Notes: a model not told the origin generated them from the letters alone. A stretch of DNA of 35,090 bases from Eubacteriales bacterium (GCA_030531505.1 JAUNNH010000015.1:1-35090), one strand, 5' to 3'. Numbered from the stretch's first letter, positions 23,982 to 31,634 are shown. Translations and numbers: made by a program.

Positions 23982-25838
23982 ATGTCACTTCTTGCCTACG
24001 CGCTGCCGATCGCGGCGGCGCTTTTGCTCTTCGCCTTCTTCGCCCTGCTCCCGGACCTGCGCCGCTGCGCGCTGCCCGCCCCCTCCGTGCGCCGCTTCAC
24101 CGCGGCGGACGCGGTCCTGCTCGGCCTCATCATGCTCGTCTACGGCGCCGTCGCCTTCTATCATCTCGGCAACACCCGCTCCCCCGAGGGCTTCGTGCCC
24201 ATGGAGGGGCGGAGCGTGACGCTCACACTGCCGGAGGAGGGCGAGCCGGAGGAGTTCTGGCTCTTCGCGGGCGTCGGCGCCGGGAACTACGCGATCGAGG
24301 CCTCCGCCGACGGGGAGGACTTCGCCCCGCTCACGGACTTCGAGCAGAACTACGTCGCCGTGCTCAAGTGGGCGAGCGTCCCGCTCGCGGACGCGCCGCG
24401 CCCCCTGCGTTATCTCCGCATCCGCTGCGTCTCCGGGACGCCCTGGCTCGGCGCGCTCGCCGTCCGGGGCGCGGACGGGGCGATGCTCGCGCTCACGGCG
24501 GACGAGCCGGCGCTTTGCTGCGATCCCTCGCTCGTGCCGGAGAAGACGGACTTCATGAACTCCAGCTACTTCGACGAGATCTACCACGCCCGCACGGCCT
24601 GGGAGCATCTGCACGGCGTCTGGCCCTATGAGATCTCCCACCCGCCCCTCGGCAAGGAGCTCCTCTCTCTCGGTGTGCTGCTCTTCGGCATGACGCCCTT
24701 CGGCTGGCGCTTCTCGGGCACGCTCTTCGGGGTGCTGATGCTGCCGGTGCTGTACCTGCTGCTCAAGCGGCTCTTCGGCGGCAAGGCGGTCCCGACGCTC
24801 GGGACGATCGTGCTCGCCGCGGACTTCATGCACTTCGTGCAGACGCGCATCGCCACCATCGACACCTACGGCGTCTTTTTCATCCTGCTGATGTACCTCT
24901 TTATGTACATCTGGCTCGAGGAGGACAAGCTCTGGGCGCTCGCGCTGAGCGGGCTGAGCTTCGGTCTCGGCGCGGCCAGCAAGTGGACCGGGCTCTATGC
25001 CGGGGCGGGGCTGGGCGTCCTCTGGCTGCTCCATTGGCTGAGCCTCTTTCTCGCCCCGGACCGCTGTGATCCGGAGCGCAGGGTGTGCGCCCGCAGGCGC
25101 CATGCAAGCGCGCAACCGCCCGCAGGGCGGCTCTTGGCGAGCTGTAAAGGATCTCCCCGTTCCCTCTTCCCCGCCTTCCTGAAAAACGTCGGCTTCTGCC
25201 TGGTGTTCTTCGTGGCGCTGCCCGCCCTGATCTACTACCTCTCCTATCTGCCCTACGGCCGCGCGGCGGGCTGCGCGCCCTTCTCGGCGGCCTACACGCG
25301 TCTCGTGCTCGACAACCAGCGCTTCATGTTCTCCTATCACGCCTCCATCGTGGCGGAGCACCCCTACTCCTCGCGCTGGTATCAGTGGCTGCTGGACATC
25401 CGGCCGATCCTGTATTACCTCGAGTACTTCCCGGACGGCTCGCGCTCGGCGATCTGCGCCTTCCTGAATCCGCTCCTGTGCTGGGGCGGGCTCCTGAGCC
25501 TCTTCGTGCTGGGCTACGAGGCGCTCTTCCGCGGCGACCGCCGGGCGGGCTTCATCCTGCTGGGCTACCTCGCGCAGCTGCTGCCCTGGGTGTTCATCTC
25601 GCGTCTGACCTTCGCCTATCACTATTTCCCGTCCTCGGTGTTCCTGGTGCTGGCGCTGGGCTATGTCTTTGCGCTGCTGCGGTCCCGGCCGCACGGGACG
25701 CTGATCGCGGCGGGCTTCACGGCGCTCTGCGCGGCGGTGTTCGTGCTTTTCTACCCGGTGCTCGCCGGCGCGCCCTACGTCGCGGACTATGCCGCCGTCC
25801 CGCAGCTCCTGCAGTGGCTGCCAACGTGGCCGCTTTGA
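23982..25838 (+). CDS. Polytopic GT39/PMT-type glycosyltransferase (phospholipid-linked sugar donor)
   Basis: A 618-residue membrane protein. Two N-terminal hydrophobic segments, then an extracytoplasmic part (about residues 65-195), then the PMT signature SSYFDEIYHAR with catalytic Asp198/Glu199 and HPPLGKELL (220-228), followed by about ten membrane segments; the C-terminal FISRLTFAYHYFPS is also typical. Such enzymes move a sugar from a polyprenyl-phosphate donor to protein or another outside acceptor. The 160-residue jelly-roll-like insert before the signature is unusual in position. Residues about 359-397 (DRCDPERRVCARRRHASAQP...) are a basic, low-complexity loop that looks inserted. ATG at 23982 has AAAGGA; the frame is open further upstream without a site. 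Confidence 0.85.
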   Translation: MSLLAYALPIAAALLLFAFFALLPDLRRCALPAPSVRRFTAADAVLLGLIMLVYGAVAFYHLGNTRSPEGFVPMEGRSVTLTLPEEGEPEEFWLFAGVGAGNYAIEASADGEDFAPLTDFEQNYVAVLKWASVPLADAPRPLRYLRIRCVSGTPWLGALAVRGADGAMLALTADEPALCCDPSLVPEKTDFMNSSYFDEIYHARTAWEHLHGVWPYEISHPPLGKELLSLGVLLFGMTPFGWRFSGTLFGVLMLPVLYLLLKRLFGGKAVPTLGTIVLAADFMHFVQTRIATIDTYGVFFILLMYLFMYIWLEEDKLWALALSGLSFGLGAASKWTGLYAGAGLGVLWLLHWLSLFLAPDRCDPERRVCARRRHASAQPPAGRLLASCKGSPRSLFPAFLKNVGFCLVFFVALPALIYYLSYLPYGRAAGCAPFSAAYTRLVLDNQRFMFSYHASIVAEHPYSSRWYQWLLDIRPILYYLEYFPDGSRSAICAFLNPLLCWGGLLSLFVLGYEALFRGDRRAGFILLGYLAQLLPWVFISRLTFAYHYFPSSVFLVLALGYVFALLRSRPHGTLIAAGFTALCAAVFVLFYPVLAGAPYVADYAAVPQLLQWLPTWPL

Positions 25839-25840
25839 CG

Positions 25841-25925
25841 TCAGAAGAAACTCGCTCCACTCCAGAATCCCCCGGATCGAAAACGACCCGGGGGATTCTT
25901 TCGTATCCGCTCCTTCCTTCTTCCT
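25841..25925. repeat. Family 2 variable-stem repeat, probable terminator of the glycosyltransferase gene
   Basis: GTCAGAAGAAACTCGCTCC, stem AGAATCCCCCGG/CCGGGGGATTCT (25864-25899), then TATCCGCTCCTTCCTTCTTCC. Starts two bases after the stop codon. Confidence 0.75.
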
Positions 25926-26040
25926 CTATCGCGGAAGACCCGCTTCGCTGGGCCCTTCCGCGAGATACGAGAGACGCGCTCTGTCGGGCCCTTCCGCGAG
26001 ATGCGGGGGACGCGAGCTGCGTATCCGCTCCTTCTTGCCG
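25926..26040. repeat. GC-rich short tandem repeat before the tRNA gene
   Basis: GGGCCCTTCCGCGAGATACG (25950) recurs as GGGCCCTTCCGCGAGATGCG (25986), a 36-base unit. A stem CGCGGAAG/CTTCCGCG encloses the loop CCGCTTCGCTGGG also seen at 15280. A family 2 tail CGTATCCGCTCCTTC follows. No gene seen. Confidence 0.6.
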
Positions 26041-26100
26041 CCTTGCTGCTGTTCCCCTTCCCGGGCCGAAAACTTTTTCGCAAAAGCGCGGAAAAGGGAC

Positions 26101-26129
26101 TTGACAAAGCCGTCGGACTTTGCTATTAT
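26101..26129 (+). promoter_or_regulatory. tRNA-Ala promoter
   Basis: TTGACA (26101-26106), 17 bases, TATTAT (26124-26129), 13 bases before the tRNA 5' end. Confidence 0.8.
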
Positions 26130-26142
26130 AATCAAGCGCCGT

Positions 26143-26219
<77 letters not shown>

Positions 26220-26222
26220 AGA

Positions 26223-26256
26223 ACACTCGATTTCGTAAGAAATCGGGTGTTTTTCT
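26223..26256 (+). terminator. Element-borne terminator behind the tRNA
   Basis: ACACTCGATTTC-GTAA-GAAATCGGGTGT then TTTTCTT. Replaces the native tRNA terminator that is now at the right end (34914-34943). Confidence 0.8.
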
Positions 26257-26292
26257 TACTTTTTTGGCTTTTTTGTGTTCAGCATTTTGGGC

Positions 26293-26314
26293 TTGGACAA
26301 CAAATGGACAACAA
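26293..26314. other. Candidate integrase arm-type sites, left
   Basis: TTGGACAACAAA followed at once by TGGACAACAA. The same TTGGACAACAAA occurs at the right end (34742-34753) followed by GTCAACAA. Confidence 0.5.
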
Positions 26315-26359
26315 GAGAATCACAGTTTCTTCTTTTCTTACTGCGGAAAGGAAGAACAA

Positions 26360-27562
26360 ATGGCATCTATCAAAGAAGAACGAACAAAAAACAAACATCT
26401 TTCATTCAAGATTCGTGTGTGTTTGGGTCGTGATGAAAGCGGCAAACAAATCTCTAAGGCTATGCGTTGGCATCCGCCCGAAAGAATGACACCCGCCAAA
26501 GCAAGGAAAGAAGTTCTGAGGGTGGCGGCAGTTTGGGAGGCGGAACAACTTGCTTCTGCTGATCTCCAAGAGGTAAAAGAGGAAGAAAGCACAATCTCCT
26601 ACACCTTCGGGCGTTTCGTGGATGAAGTGTGGATTCCCCTTTGTGTGCGGGACGGCTCCCACCGCCCTTCTACGGTCGCAATGTACACCAACATTTTGAA
26701 GGTAATGCGCCCACATTTTGAAGAGCAGCCATTGGCAGAAATCACGGGAATACAGATTTCAAAATACCTCACTTGGTTGCGGAACGACTATCGAACCAAC
26801 TTCGGCAAGCCTCTTGCGGACAAGTCCATCAAGCATCATTACAACATTCTCTCTTTCATTTTTGGTTATGCGGAGAAACAAGACTTGATCGACAAGAACC
26901 CCATGCGCAAGGTAGACTCTCCAAAAGTCCGTAGAAGGGCGGTGGACGCTCTTTCTGAGGATGATGCACGACGGTTTTTCAGAGAATTGGGAGAAGTTGA
27001 TTTTGACTTCCGCTGTATTCTTCAATTACTGATAACAACGGGATTGCGGCGGGGTGAATGTATCGGTCTGCAATGGCAAGACATTGACTTTGAGAACCAA
27101 GTGATTCATGTGGAGAGGGCGGTCACTTACACGCCCGAAAGTGGTATTATTGTTGCACCGCCGAAAACCGCCACGAGCATTCGGACAATTCCTCTTGTGG
27201 ACAGCACAACGGCAATGCTGAAAGCACTTTATCACCAACGCCAAAAGCAATACCCTAACTGCTTTTTGGTTACTGCATTTCTTTTCTGCAAGGAAGGTGA
27301 ACCCTTCGAGCCTCGTGACCCAAGCGCAGTCACAAGGCGAATGAAGCGTTTTGTGCAGAGGGCGGGGCTGCCCGATGTGTCGCCCCATGATCTCCGCCAC
27401 ACTTGCGCAAGTCTGCTTCTGAGCAGCGGCGCAGACATTAAGAGCGTCCAAGAGATACTTGGTCACGCAGACGCAAGTACAACGCTCAACTTCTATGTAA
27501 AAACCGATCTGCGGCAAATGCGGGTCGCAACAGAGAAATACGCAAAAGCCTTTCACCTCTGA
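26360..27562 (+). CDS. int: Tyrosine-type site-specific integrase of the tRNA-Ala element
   Basis: A 400-residue integrase with an N-terminal arm-binding region (1-75, basic), a SAM-like core-binding domain (about 80-185) and the catalytic domain with Arg230 in TTGLRRGE, Lys269 in PPKT, His343/Arg346 in HDLRHT, His369 in LGHAD and Tyr379 in NFYV. It recombines attP with the tRNA 3' end and, with a directionality factor, excises the element. The gene lies just inside attL reading inward. ATG at 26360 has AAAGGAAG; the frame is open into the tRNA but has no better start. AT-richer codon use than the flanking host genes. Confidence 0.95.
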   Translation: MASIKEERTKNKHLSFKIRVCLGRDESGKQISKAMRWHPPERMTPAKARKEVLRVAAVWEAEQLASADLQEVKEEESTISYTFGRFVDEVWIPLCVRDGSHRPSTVAMYTNILKVMRPHFEEQPLAEITGIQISKYLTWLRNDYRTNFGKPLADKSIKHHYNILSFIFGYAEKQDLIDKNPMRKVDSPKVRRRAVDALSEDDARRFFRELGEVDFDFRCILQLLITTGLRRGECIGLQWQDIDFENQVIHVERAVTYTPESGIIVAPPKTATSIRTIPLVDSTTAMLKALYHQRQKQYPNCFLVTAFLFCKEGEPFEPRDPSAVTRRMKRFVQRAGLPDVSPHDLRHTCASLLLSSGADIKSVQEILGHADASTTLNFYVKTDLRQMRVATEKYAKAFHL

Positions 27563-27574
27563 GTGGCGGTGAGA

Positions 27575-27651
27575 CTTGCAAAAATGTTTTTGCAAGGTTT
27601 TTGCAATTTTGCAAATGAAAGTGGCGGGTAGTCCTCTGACTGCCCGCCACT
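27575..27651. terminator. Bidirectional terminator and adjacent palindrome
   Basis: Between convergent int and WYL genes: AGTGGCGGGTAGT/ACTGCCCGCCACT (27620-27651) with TATTTT after it. Ahead is a 22-base palindrome CTTGCAAAAA-TG-TTTTTGCAAG (27575-27596) and two further TTTTGCAA motifs, possibly binding sites. Confidence 0.75.
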
Positions 27652-27654
27652 ATT

Positions 27655-28782
27655 TTAGTATTTAGATAGAATTTTCTGCAAGTATTCCTTGTACTGCTCC
27701 ACGACAGAAGCGGGCGACTGAATGACCGCTTTTGTGCCGAAACCGCAAATCCACCCAAAGAATTGTTCGCTGATTTCCACATCGGCAAAGACTGTAAAAT
27801 GGTGATCGTCGCTTCGAGAATAGTTGACATTGGTGTGTCCAAAACGCTCAACGGCTGTGTCCAAGAGAGAAGAGACAAAGCGGATGCCTACACGCTGTTT
27901 CTCGCCGCCGTACATGGAGAAAACTCTTTGCGTGTATGTTTTCATGTCGATTGCGGAAAAGGCTTCTGCGCCCTCTCTTGGCTCGCCTATGCGGTTAATA
28001 GACTTCATGCGGTCAACTCGGTATGTCCTCATTTCGTGGCTGTAATCGTCAAAAGCAAGCAGATAATAGTTGCCGTCGTTGATAATCAGTTTATAGGGGC
28101 TGACGATGTACTTTGCGCCCTTCCGCCGTTCTGTCTGCTTCTCCAAATCATCAATGGTGTACTTCAAATACTGAAAACTGATCTTCTCGGGGATGTGCTT
28201 TTCTCCTTCAATCATCTTGCTCATGGCATCGTAAATCGTGGAGACATTGCGGAGCGTGGATTTATTCAGCGTCCGCAAGCGGGCGGTGACAAGGGCATCT
28301 GTGCGGATTTCCTTTGCTTGCTCTTCGCTGATAAAGCCTTTGATAATATCTACAAGGCGTTCCGCCTCACTTTGGGAAATGTAGCGGGAGGCATAAATGC
28401 ACTCAGCCATAAGGCGAATATCAGAGAGTTCATACTTGCGGCGGACAACACGAAAGCCCTTCAAATGCTTGTCGTAAACGATGAACTTTTCACTGTCATA
28501 GTCATCTGTGTCAATGGCTTTTTCTGCGTCAAAAATCGTTGCAGCATCGTCCGCATTTTCCAATAGCCAAAGAGCCTTGTTGATCTCGTCAATGTCACGA
28601 TAGATGGAACGGCGTTCTGCTTCAATGCCAAGGTCATCCCGCAAATACTCTACAATGGCATCTGCGGGGGCGGCGTGGTTTTCATCGGTGTATTTGAGCA
28701 AGTATTGAAGCACGAGGTAAGGCTTCATTTTCTGATTGGCTTTTCTGCCATGTTGCGGATTGGCTTTTGGTTTTCTTGACAT
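27655..28782 (-). CDS. WYL-domain transcriptional regulator
   Basis: A 375-residue regulator. The N-terminal winged helix-turn-helix (about 20-75; YLRDDLGIEAERRSIYRDIDE) is DeoR-like; the WYL domain lies at about 210-290 (KYIVSPYKLIINDGNYYLLAFD, then TYRVDRM), and a WCX-type C-terminal extension follows. WYL proteins often sense nucleic-acid ligands and control mobile elements or defence genes. A box GGTCGTTATTTTGG 57 bases upstream matches boxes at three other promoters of the element, so this protein is a good candidate for the factor that binds them and itself. The start at 28782 has AGAGGA upstream. Confidence 0.85.
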   Translation of the reverse strand: MSRKPKANPQHGRKANQKMKPYLVLQYLLKYTDENHAAPADAIVEYLRDDLGIEAERRSIYRDIDEINKALWLLENADDAATIFDAEKAIDTDDYDSEKFIVYDKHLKGFRVVRRKYELSDIRLMAECIYASRYISQSEAERLVDIIKGFISEEQAKEIRTDALVTARLRTLNKSTLRNVSTIYDAMSKMIEGEKHIPEKISFQYLKYTIDDLEKQTERRKGAKYIVSPYKLIINDGNYYLLAFDDYSHEMRTYRVDRMKSINRIGEPREGAEAFSAIDMKTYTQRVFSMYGGEKQRVGIRFVSSLLDTAVERFGHTNVNYSRSDDHHFTVFADVEISEQFFGWICGFGTKAVIQSPASVVEQYKEYLQKILSKY

Positions 28783-28838
28783 AGCACTTGTTCCTCTGCG
28801 TTTTTTCTTATAATACCACGCCAAGAGAGAAAAAGAAA

Positions 28839-28852
28839 GGTCGTTATTTTGG
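28839..28852. promoter_or_regulatory. Shared regulatory box near the WYL gene
   Basis: GGTCGTTATTTTGG, between the WYL gene (minus) and the structured leader promoter (plus). Matches GGTCGTTATWWTGG at 33694, 34044 and 34564. Confidence 0.55.
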
Positions 28853-28864
28853 CACTATGCCATC

Positions 28865-28892
28865 TTGAAAATCTCGGGCTATGTGATATACT
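28865..28892 (+). promoter_or_regulatory. Promoter of the structured leader and lipoprotein gene
   Basis: TTGAAA (28865-28870), 16 bases, TATACT (28887-28892). The hairpin leader begins right after it. Confidence 0.6.
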
Positions 28893-29055
28893 GATAGTGC
28901 GACACAATCTCATATTTTTGACGAAACAAAGGATGTGTTTTTACTTCGGTAAAAACGCACCCTCAATTTTGGCATCCTTTGGGTTCGTCAGAAGATTGTG
29001 TCGCAGCAATGAGGCTATGCGTTTTTCGGTGCGTAGCTTCGGCTACGCACTTTTT
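28893..29055 (+). ncRNA. Long structured RNA leader with terminator/antiterminator pair
   Basis: Pairings, outside in: TGCGACACAATCT/AGATTGTGTCGCA (28898-28910/28993-29005, exact 13 bp); TGACGAA/TTCGTCA (28919-28925/28984-28990); CAAAGGATG/CATCCTTTG (28927-28935/28973-28981); GTTTTTAC-TTCG-GTAAAAAC as a UUCG-capped hairpin (28937-28956). Then GTGCGTAGC-TTCG-GCTACGCAC plus TTTTT forms a terminator (29029-29055), while GCTATGC (29014-29020) can pair with GCGTAGC (29031-29037), an alternative that breaks it. The lipoprotein start follows 22 bases later. It could be a riboswitch-like attenuator or an independent small RNA of about 160 bases. No known riboswitch class is recognised. Confidence 0.65.
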
Positions 29056-29076
29056 ATCTTATGGAGGTAGAAACAC

Positions 29077-29664
29077 ATGAAGAAAACTCTCGCACTTCTC
29101 TTAGCACTTGTTATGGTGCTGTCCCTCTGCGCTTGCGGTCAGAAGGCATCCGAAAACAATGCGCCCGTAACGGAAGATAACAAACTGACAGCAGAACAAC
29201 AGATTGTTGTGGATGCCGTGAAATCTCAAATTCACTCTGATACTTTTGCTGCATGGCAGAACCTTGCGAAAGACTTTAAGGGTAGCGAACCCAAAGCCCC
29301 CGAAGTAACTGCTGTTTATCACTATGCAATCGATGATTTTGAAGGCGAAAAGATGGATTGTTTCCTTGTCAACATTTCTGCGGATGTTGCGTATTGGATG
29401 AATGAAGAAGCACAGCAAGGCATAATGAATGAATCCTATCAGATTTTTGTAAGTGCAGATGGCAAAACTGTAATGGATTCCATTTCTGTTGATGCGGGGA
29501 ATTTCAATGGTGATACATCCACACCCGAAGGAAGAGCAACCTATCTTCTTTGGATGTTTGGGAGCATGATGAATGGCAGTTATGAAGGAAACTTCATCAA
29601 TGATCGCGAGACCGTTACCAAATGGACTGCGGACGAAATTGCGGTAATCAATGCAAATAAGTAA
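29077..29664 (+). CDS. Element-encoded lipoprotein of unknown function
   Basis: A 195-residue protein with a lipoprotein signal: MKKTLALLLALVMVLSLCAC with Cys20 as the probable lipidated residue (lipobox LCAC), then an Asn/Glu-rich linker (ASENNAPVTEDN). The mature part (about 38-195) is soluble, acidic, with strands such as VTAVYHYAIDDFEGEKMDCF and YQIFVSADGKTVMDSISV, and would sit on the outer face of the membrane. No family recognised. GGAGG lies 9 bases before the start. It is the only obvious surface cargo in the element and is preceded by the structured leader, so its expression is probably gated at transcription elongation. Confidence 0.75.
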   Translation: MKKTLALLLALVMVLSLCACGQKASENNAPVTEDNKLTAEQQIVVDAVKSQIHSDTFAAWQNLAKDFKGSEPKAPEVTAVYHYAIDDFEGEKMDCFLVNISADVAYWMNEEAQQGIMNESYQIFVSADGKTVMDSISVDAGNFNGDTSTPEGRATYLLWMFGSMMNGSYEGNFINDRETVTKWTADEIAVINANK

Positions 29665-29668
29665 TACG

Positions 29669-29698
29669 AAAGGGAGCGATTGATTTCGCTCCCTTTTT
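29669..29698. terminator. Bidirectional terminator
   Basis: AAAGGGAGCGA/TCGCTCCCTTT with a 6-base loop and T-run on the plus side, between the convergent lipoprotein and recombinase genes. Confidence 0.85.
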
Positions 29699-30260
29699 AC
29701 ATGAGTTGGGCGTGATTCAAAATCGCCTCTTCAATTCTCTGAGGCTCAATTCCAATGTACCGTTGTGTAACTGCGGCGGAACTGTGCTGTAAAAGCCTTT
29801 GCACCAAAGCAATGTCATAACCATTCGCTTTGTAGATTTCGGTCGCATACCATTTGCGGAAACTGTGCGTGCCGATGCCCTCAAAACCCAAATAGTCACA
29901 CACGAGTGCAAGTTGTTTCTGAATGGCTCTTTCGGTGATGGGAAAGATTAAATCCTTTGCGCCGATGCCATTGCGCAGACAGTAGTTCTCAATGTACTGT
30001 TTGACCACAAGGGGAACTGTGAACACTCTGCGCTTTCCCGTTTTCTGTTCTGTAATCTCCAAGCGGTAGCGGTCGCCGTCCTTCACGATGTCGCAAGGTC
30101 TGAGTTTGAGGATGTCGCTAATCCGCAAGCCCAAGTTCCCCTCCAACACAAGGGCGGTGGCGGCTCGCTCGTTGGGGCGGAAGAAGCAACTCCCTTCCCG
30201 CATGGCGGTGATAATTTCCTTGTATTGCTCGGTTGTCAGAGCCGTTGTTTTCTTGTTCAT
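29697..30260 (-). CDS. Catalytic-domain-only tyrosine recombinase
   Basis: A 187-residue protein holding just the catalytic domain of the tyrosine recombinases: Arg46 in GNLGLRISD, Lys73 in EQKTGK, His132/Arg135 in THSFRKW, His159 in LLQHSS and Tyr168 in QRYIG. All six core residues are present, yet the SAM-like core-binding domain (about 90-100 residues) is missing. AGGAG precedes the start at 30260; an upstream in-frame ATG (30329) lacks support. It may be an accessory recombinase for excision, a DNA inversion enzyme, or work as part of a complex. It is distinct from the element integrase. Confidence 0.82.
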   Translation of the reverse strand: MNKKTTALTTEQYKEIITAMREGSCFFRPNERAATALVLEGNLGLRISDILKLRPCDIVKDGDRYRLEITEQKTGKRRVFTVPLVVKQYIENYCLRNGIGAKDLIFPITERAIQKQLALVCDYLGFEGIGTHSFRKWYATEIYKANGYDIALVQRLLQHSSAAVTQRYIGIEPQRIEEAILNHAQLM

Positions 30261-30385
30261 GGCTTCTCCTTTTGGCTGAAAGTTCGTATTTGGAGCGTTC
30301 AAAGTTCGCATCATTTCGGCTTTTTTCAAAAACCCTTGAAATTCTTGGATTTTGCTGTTCGTAATTTTTTAATTTTAGGAACTTT

Positions 30386-30418
30386 CCCTCTTGGTTCTCC
30401 ATTTCAGAGCCAAGAGGG
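30386..30418. other. Strong hairpin between two minus-strand genes
   Basis: CCCTCTTGGTTCT and AGAGCCAAGAGGG pair around a 7-base loop. No T-run follows on the minus strand, so it may be a processing or stability hairpin rather than a terminator. Confidence 0.5.
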
Positions 30419-30428
30419 ATTTCAGCGT

Positions 30429-30707
30429 TTATGCGCTGATCGAGAAGCGGCGGCTGCTCACTTGCTTGGTGTAAGCCTTGTACACATCGGGCATTACCTT
30501 CTTGAATGCGGTAGTGTCGAACCGCTGAGAGAGGACTGCGGTGTAGCGGAGGATGTAAGCGCCCGCCTCCATCTCTTCCACATCTGCGGCGATCATGGAC
30601 TGTTTCAGTTCGTCACGAATGGCTTCTGCCTCTGCCTTGGCTTCTTCCATCAGAGCCTCCCACTCACGAAGGGCTTCGATCTTGCTAATCATTTCGTTCT
30701 TGCTCAT
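30429..30707 (-). CDS. Conserved small element protein, helical, unknown function
   Basis: A 92-residue protein. Residues 1-45 form a long charged helix (ISKIEALREWEALMEEAKAE...) likely to be a coiled coil; the second half has ILRYTAVLSQRFDTTAFKKVMPDVYKAYTKQVSSRRFSIS, a pattern I associate with phage and element proteins of gut Firmicutes but cannot name. AAAGGAG lies upstream. It is transcribed divergently from the Xre regulator, and the operators overlap its promoter, so it belongs to the Xre circuit. It probably shares a transcript with the small recombinase. Confidence 0.65.
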   Translation of the reverse strand: MSKNEMISKIEALREWEALMEEAKAEAEAIRDELKQSMIAADVEEMEAGAYILRYTAVLSQRFDTTAFKKVMPDVYKAYTKQVSSRRFSISA

Positions 30708-30756
30708 TGTTATTATCTCCTTTGTTGGTTGGTGTTGTGTTCTCTTAACTGTCTAT

Positions 30757-30862
30757 ATATTACACTATTTCCTGTGTAATTGCAATTCGCAAATTACACA
30801 AATATCTGTGTAATTTCTTGGTGATATTTTACATTGATTTCTGTGTAATTTTGTGGTACAAT
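30757..30862. promoter_or_regulatory. Divergent promoters with three operators
   Basis: Operators ATTACAC-N8-GTGTAAT at 30759-30780 and 30793-30814 (exact) and TTTACAT-N8-GTGTAAT at 30828-30849, centres 34 and 35 bases apart. Minus promoter: TTGCAA (30780-30785), 17 bases, TAATAT (30757-30762). Plus promoter: TTGATT (30834-30839), 17 bases, TACAAT (30857-30862). Operators 1 and 3 overlay the two promoters. Confidence 0.75.
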
Positions 30863-30919
30863 GTCTACAATGAAAAAGAGCGTCCACTTTCGTGACGCTC
30901 CCCAAAGGAAGGTAATTTT

Positions 30920-31144
30920 ATGCCCATCGTTTACAAGATCGACATTATCACAGAGTTGAAGGCTCGTGGTTACAATACCAACAGACTGAGGAAGGAAAAA
31001 CTTCTCTCTGAGGGTGTTCTTCAATCGCTGAGAACGAAGAGTTACATTTCAATGGACAACCTTTCCAAGATTTGTGCGCTCTTGGACTGCCAACCCGCCG
31101 ATCTGATTGCTTACGAGAAAGAACCCTCGGAGGGCGCAGAGTAA
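30920..31144 (+). CDS. Small Xre/Cro-type HTH regulator
   Basis: A 74-residue single-domain regulator of the YozG-like type: IDIITELKARGYNTNRLRKEKLLSEGVLQSLRTKSYISMDNLSKICALLDCQPADLIAY, with the recognition helix around residues 28-42. The conserved DCQPADL is typical. It lies next to three palindromic operators and would repress both its own and the divergent promoter. A leader hairpin GAGCGTC ... GACGCTC (about 30878-30898) and GGAAGG precede the start. Composition AT-rich as in the rest of the element. Confidence 0.82.
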   Translation: MPIVYKIDIITELKARGYNTNRLRKEKLLSEGVLQSLRTKSYISMDNLSKICALLDCQPADLIAYEKEPSEGAE

Positions 31145-31471
31145 GCCTTGCTCTTCTATTCATCCAAAAGGCGGAAAGATTGCGGGCGTGGTCGCCTCAA
31201 TGACGCATGGAGGGCAGTTTGCGCTTTCGTGGGGGTGGGGTACTATTTCGGGTGGTTCGCTCGATGGATGCACTTTTTATTTTTGGCGTGGGCATTTTTC
31301 CCACGAAGAGTGATTTTTGTTTTGAATTACGATTGTTTGGACTGTCAGCGGTAGAAGAAAAATCTCACCGAAACACGACGGCGACGATAGAAAACGAAAA
31401 AACGGCGAACCGACAGAGAATCCCCATTGTTGGGGACTTGCGTTCTCTGAAACGGCTCGCCGCAGTTTTTT
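31145..31471 (+). terminator. Non-coding 3' region ending in a branched terminator-like hairpin
   Basis: No convincing gene in 31145-31402; GTGGG-CATTTTT-CCCAC is a small hairpin near 31290. The end folds as CGGCGA/TCGCCG, CCG/CGG, CAGAGAA/TTCTCTG and CCCCA-TTGT-TGGGG (31403-31462) followed by TTTTTT. It probably ends the Xre transcript; a small RNA is an alternative. Confidence 0.55.
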
Positions 31472-31634
31472 ATAGTTTAATATTGATCTGTTTGTTCCAA
31501 TCTTTTGTCAGATCATCAATCGCCGCATCTAATGCGGATTTCATGCTTTTCTCCATAATCTGAAAAATCATTTTTTCAAACTCGGATTCTCGCTTTTTCT
31601 TCTTCTTTTTTTCGTCCTCGCTTCGTACTCTCAT
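31470..31634 (-). CDS. 54-residue Lys-rich small protein
   Basis: Begins MRVRSEDEKKKKKKRESEFE and continues as a helix (MIFQIMEKSMKSALDAAIDDLTKDW). Its start overlaps the stop of the 66-residue gene as ATGA, so it is translationally coupled and very likely real. A strongly basic N-terminus suggests nucleic-acid contact. Function unknown. Confidence 0.6.
   Translation of the reverse strand: MRVRSEDEKKKKKKRESEFEKMIFQIMEKSMKSALDAAIDDLTKDWNKQINIKL

Noticed and set aside
23985-25694. A 569-codon minus-strand frame opposite the glycosyltransferase
   Set aside because: Low-complexity Glu/Arg/Gln composition typical of GC-rich antisense; the plus frame has the PMT signature and ribosome site.
31207-31563. 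A 118-codon plus-strand frame after the Xre gene
   Set aside because: Runs through the branched hairpin and T-run, has no ribosome site and overlaps the coupled 54-residue gene on the other strand.
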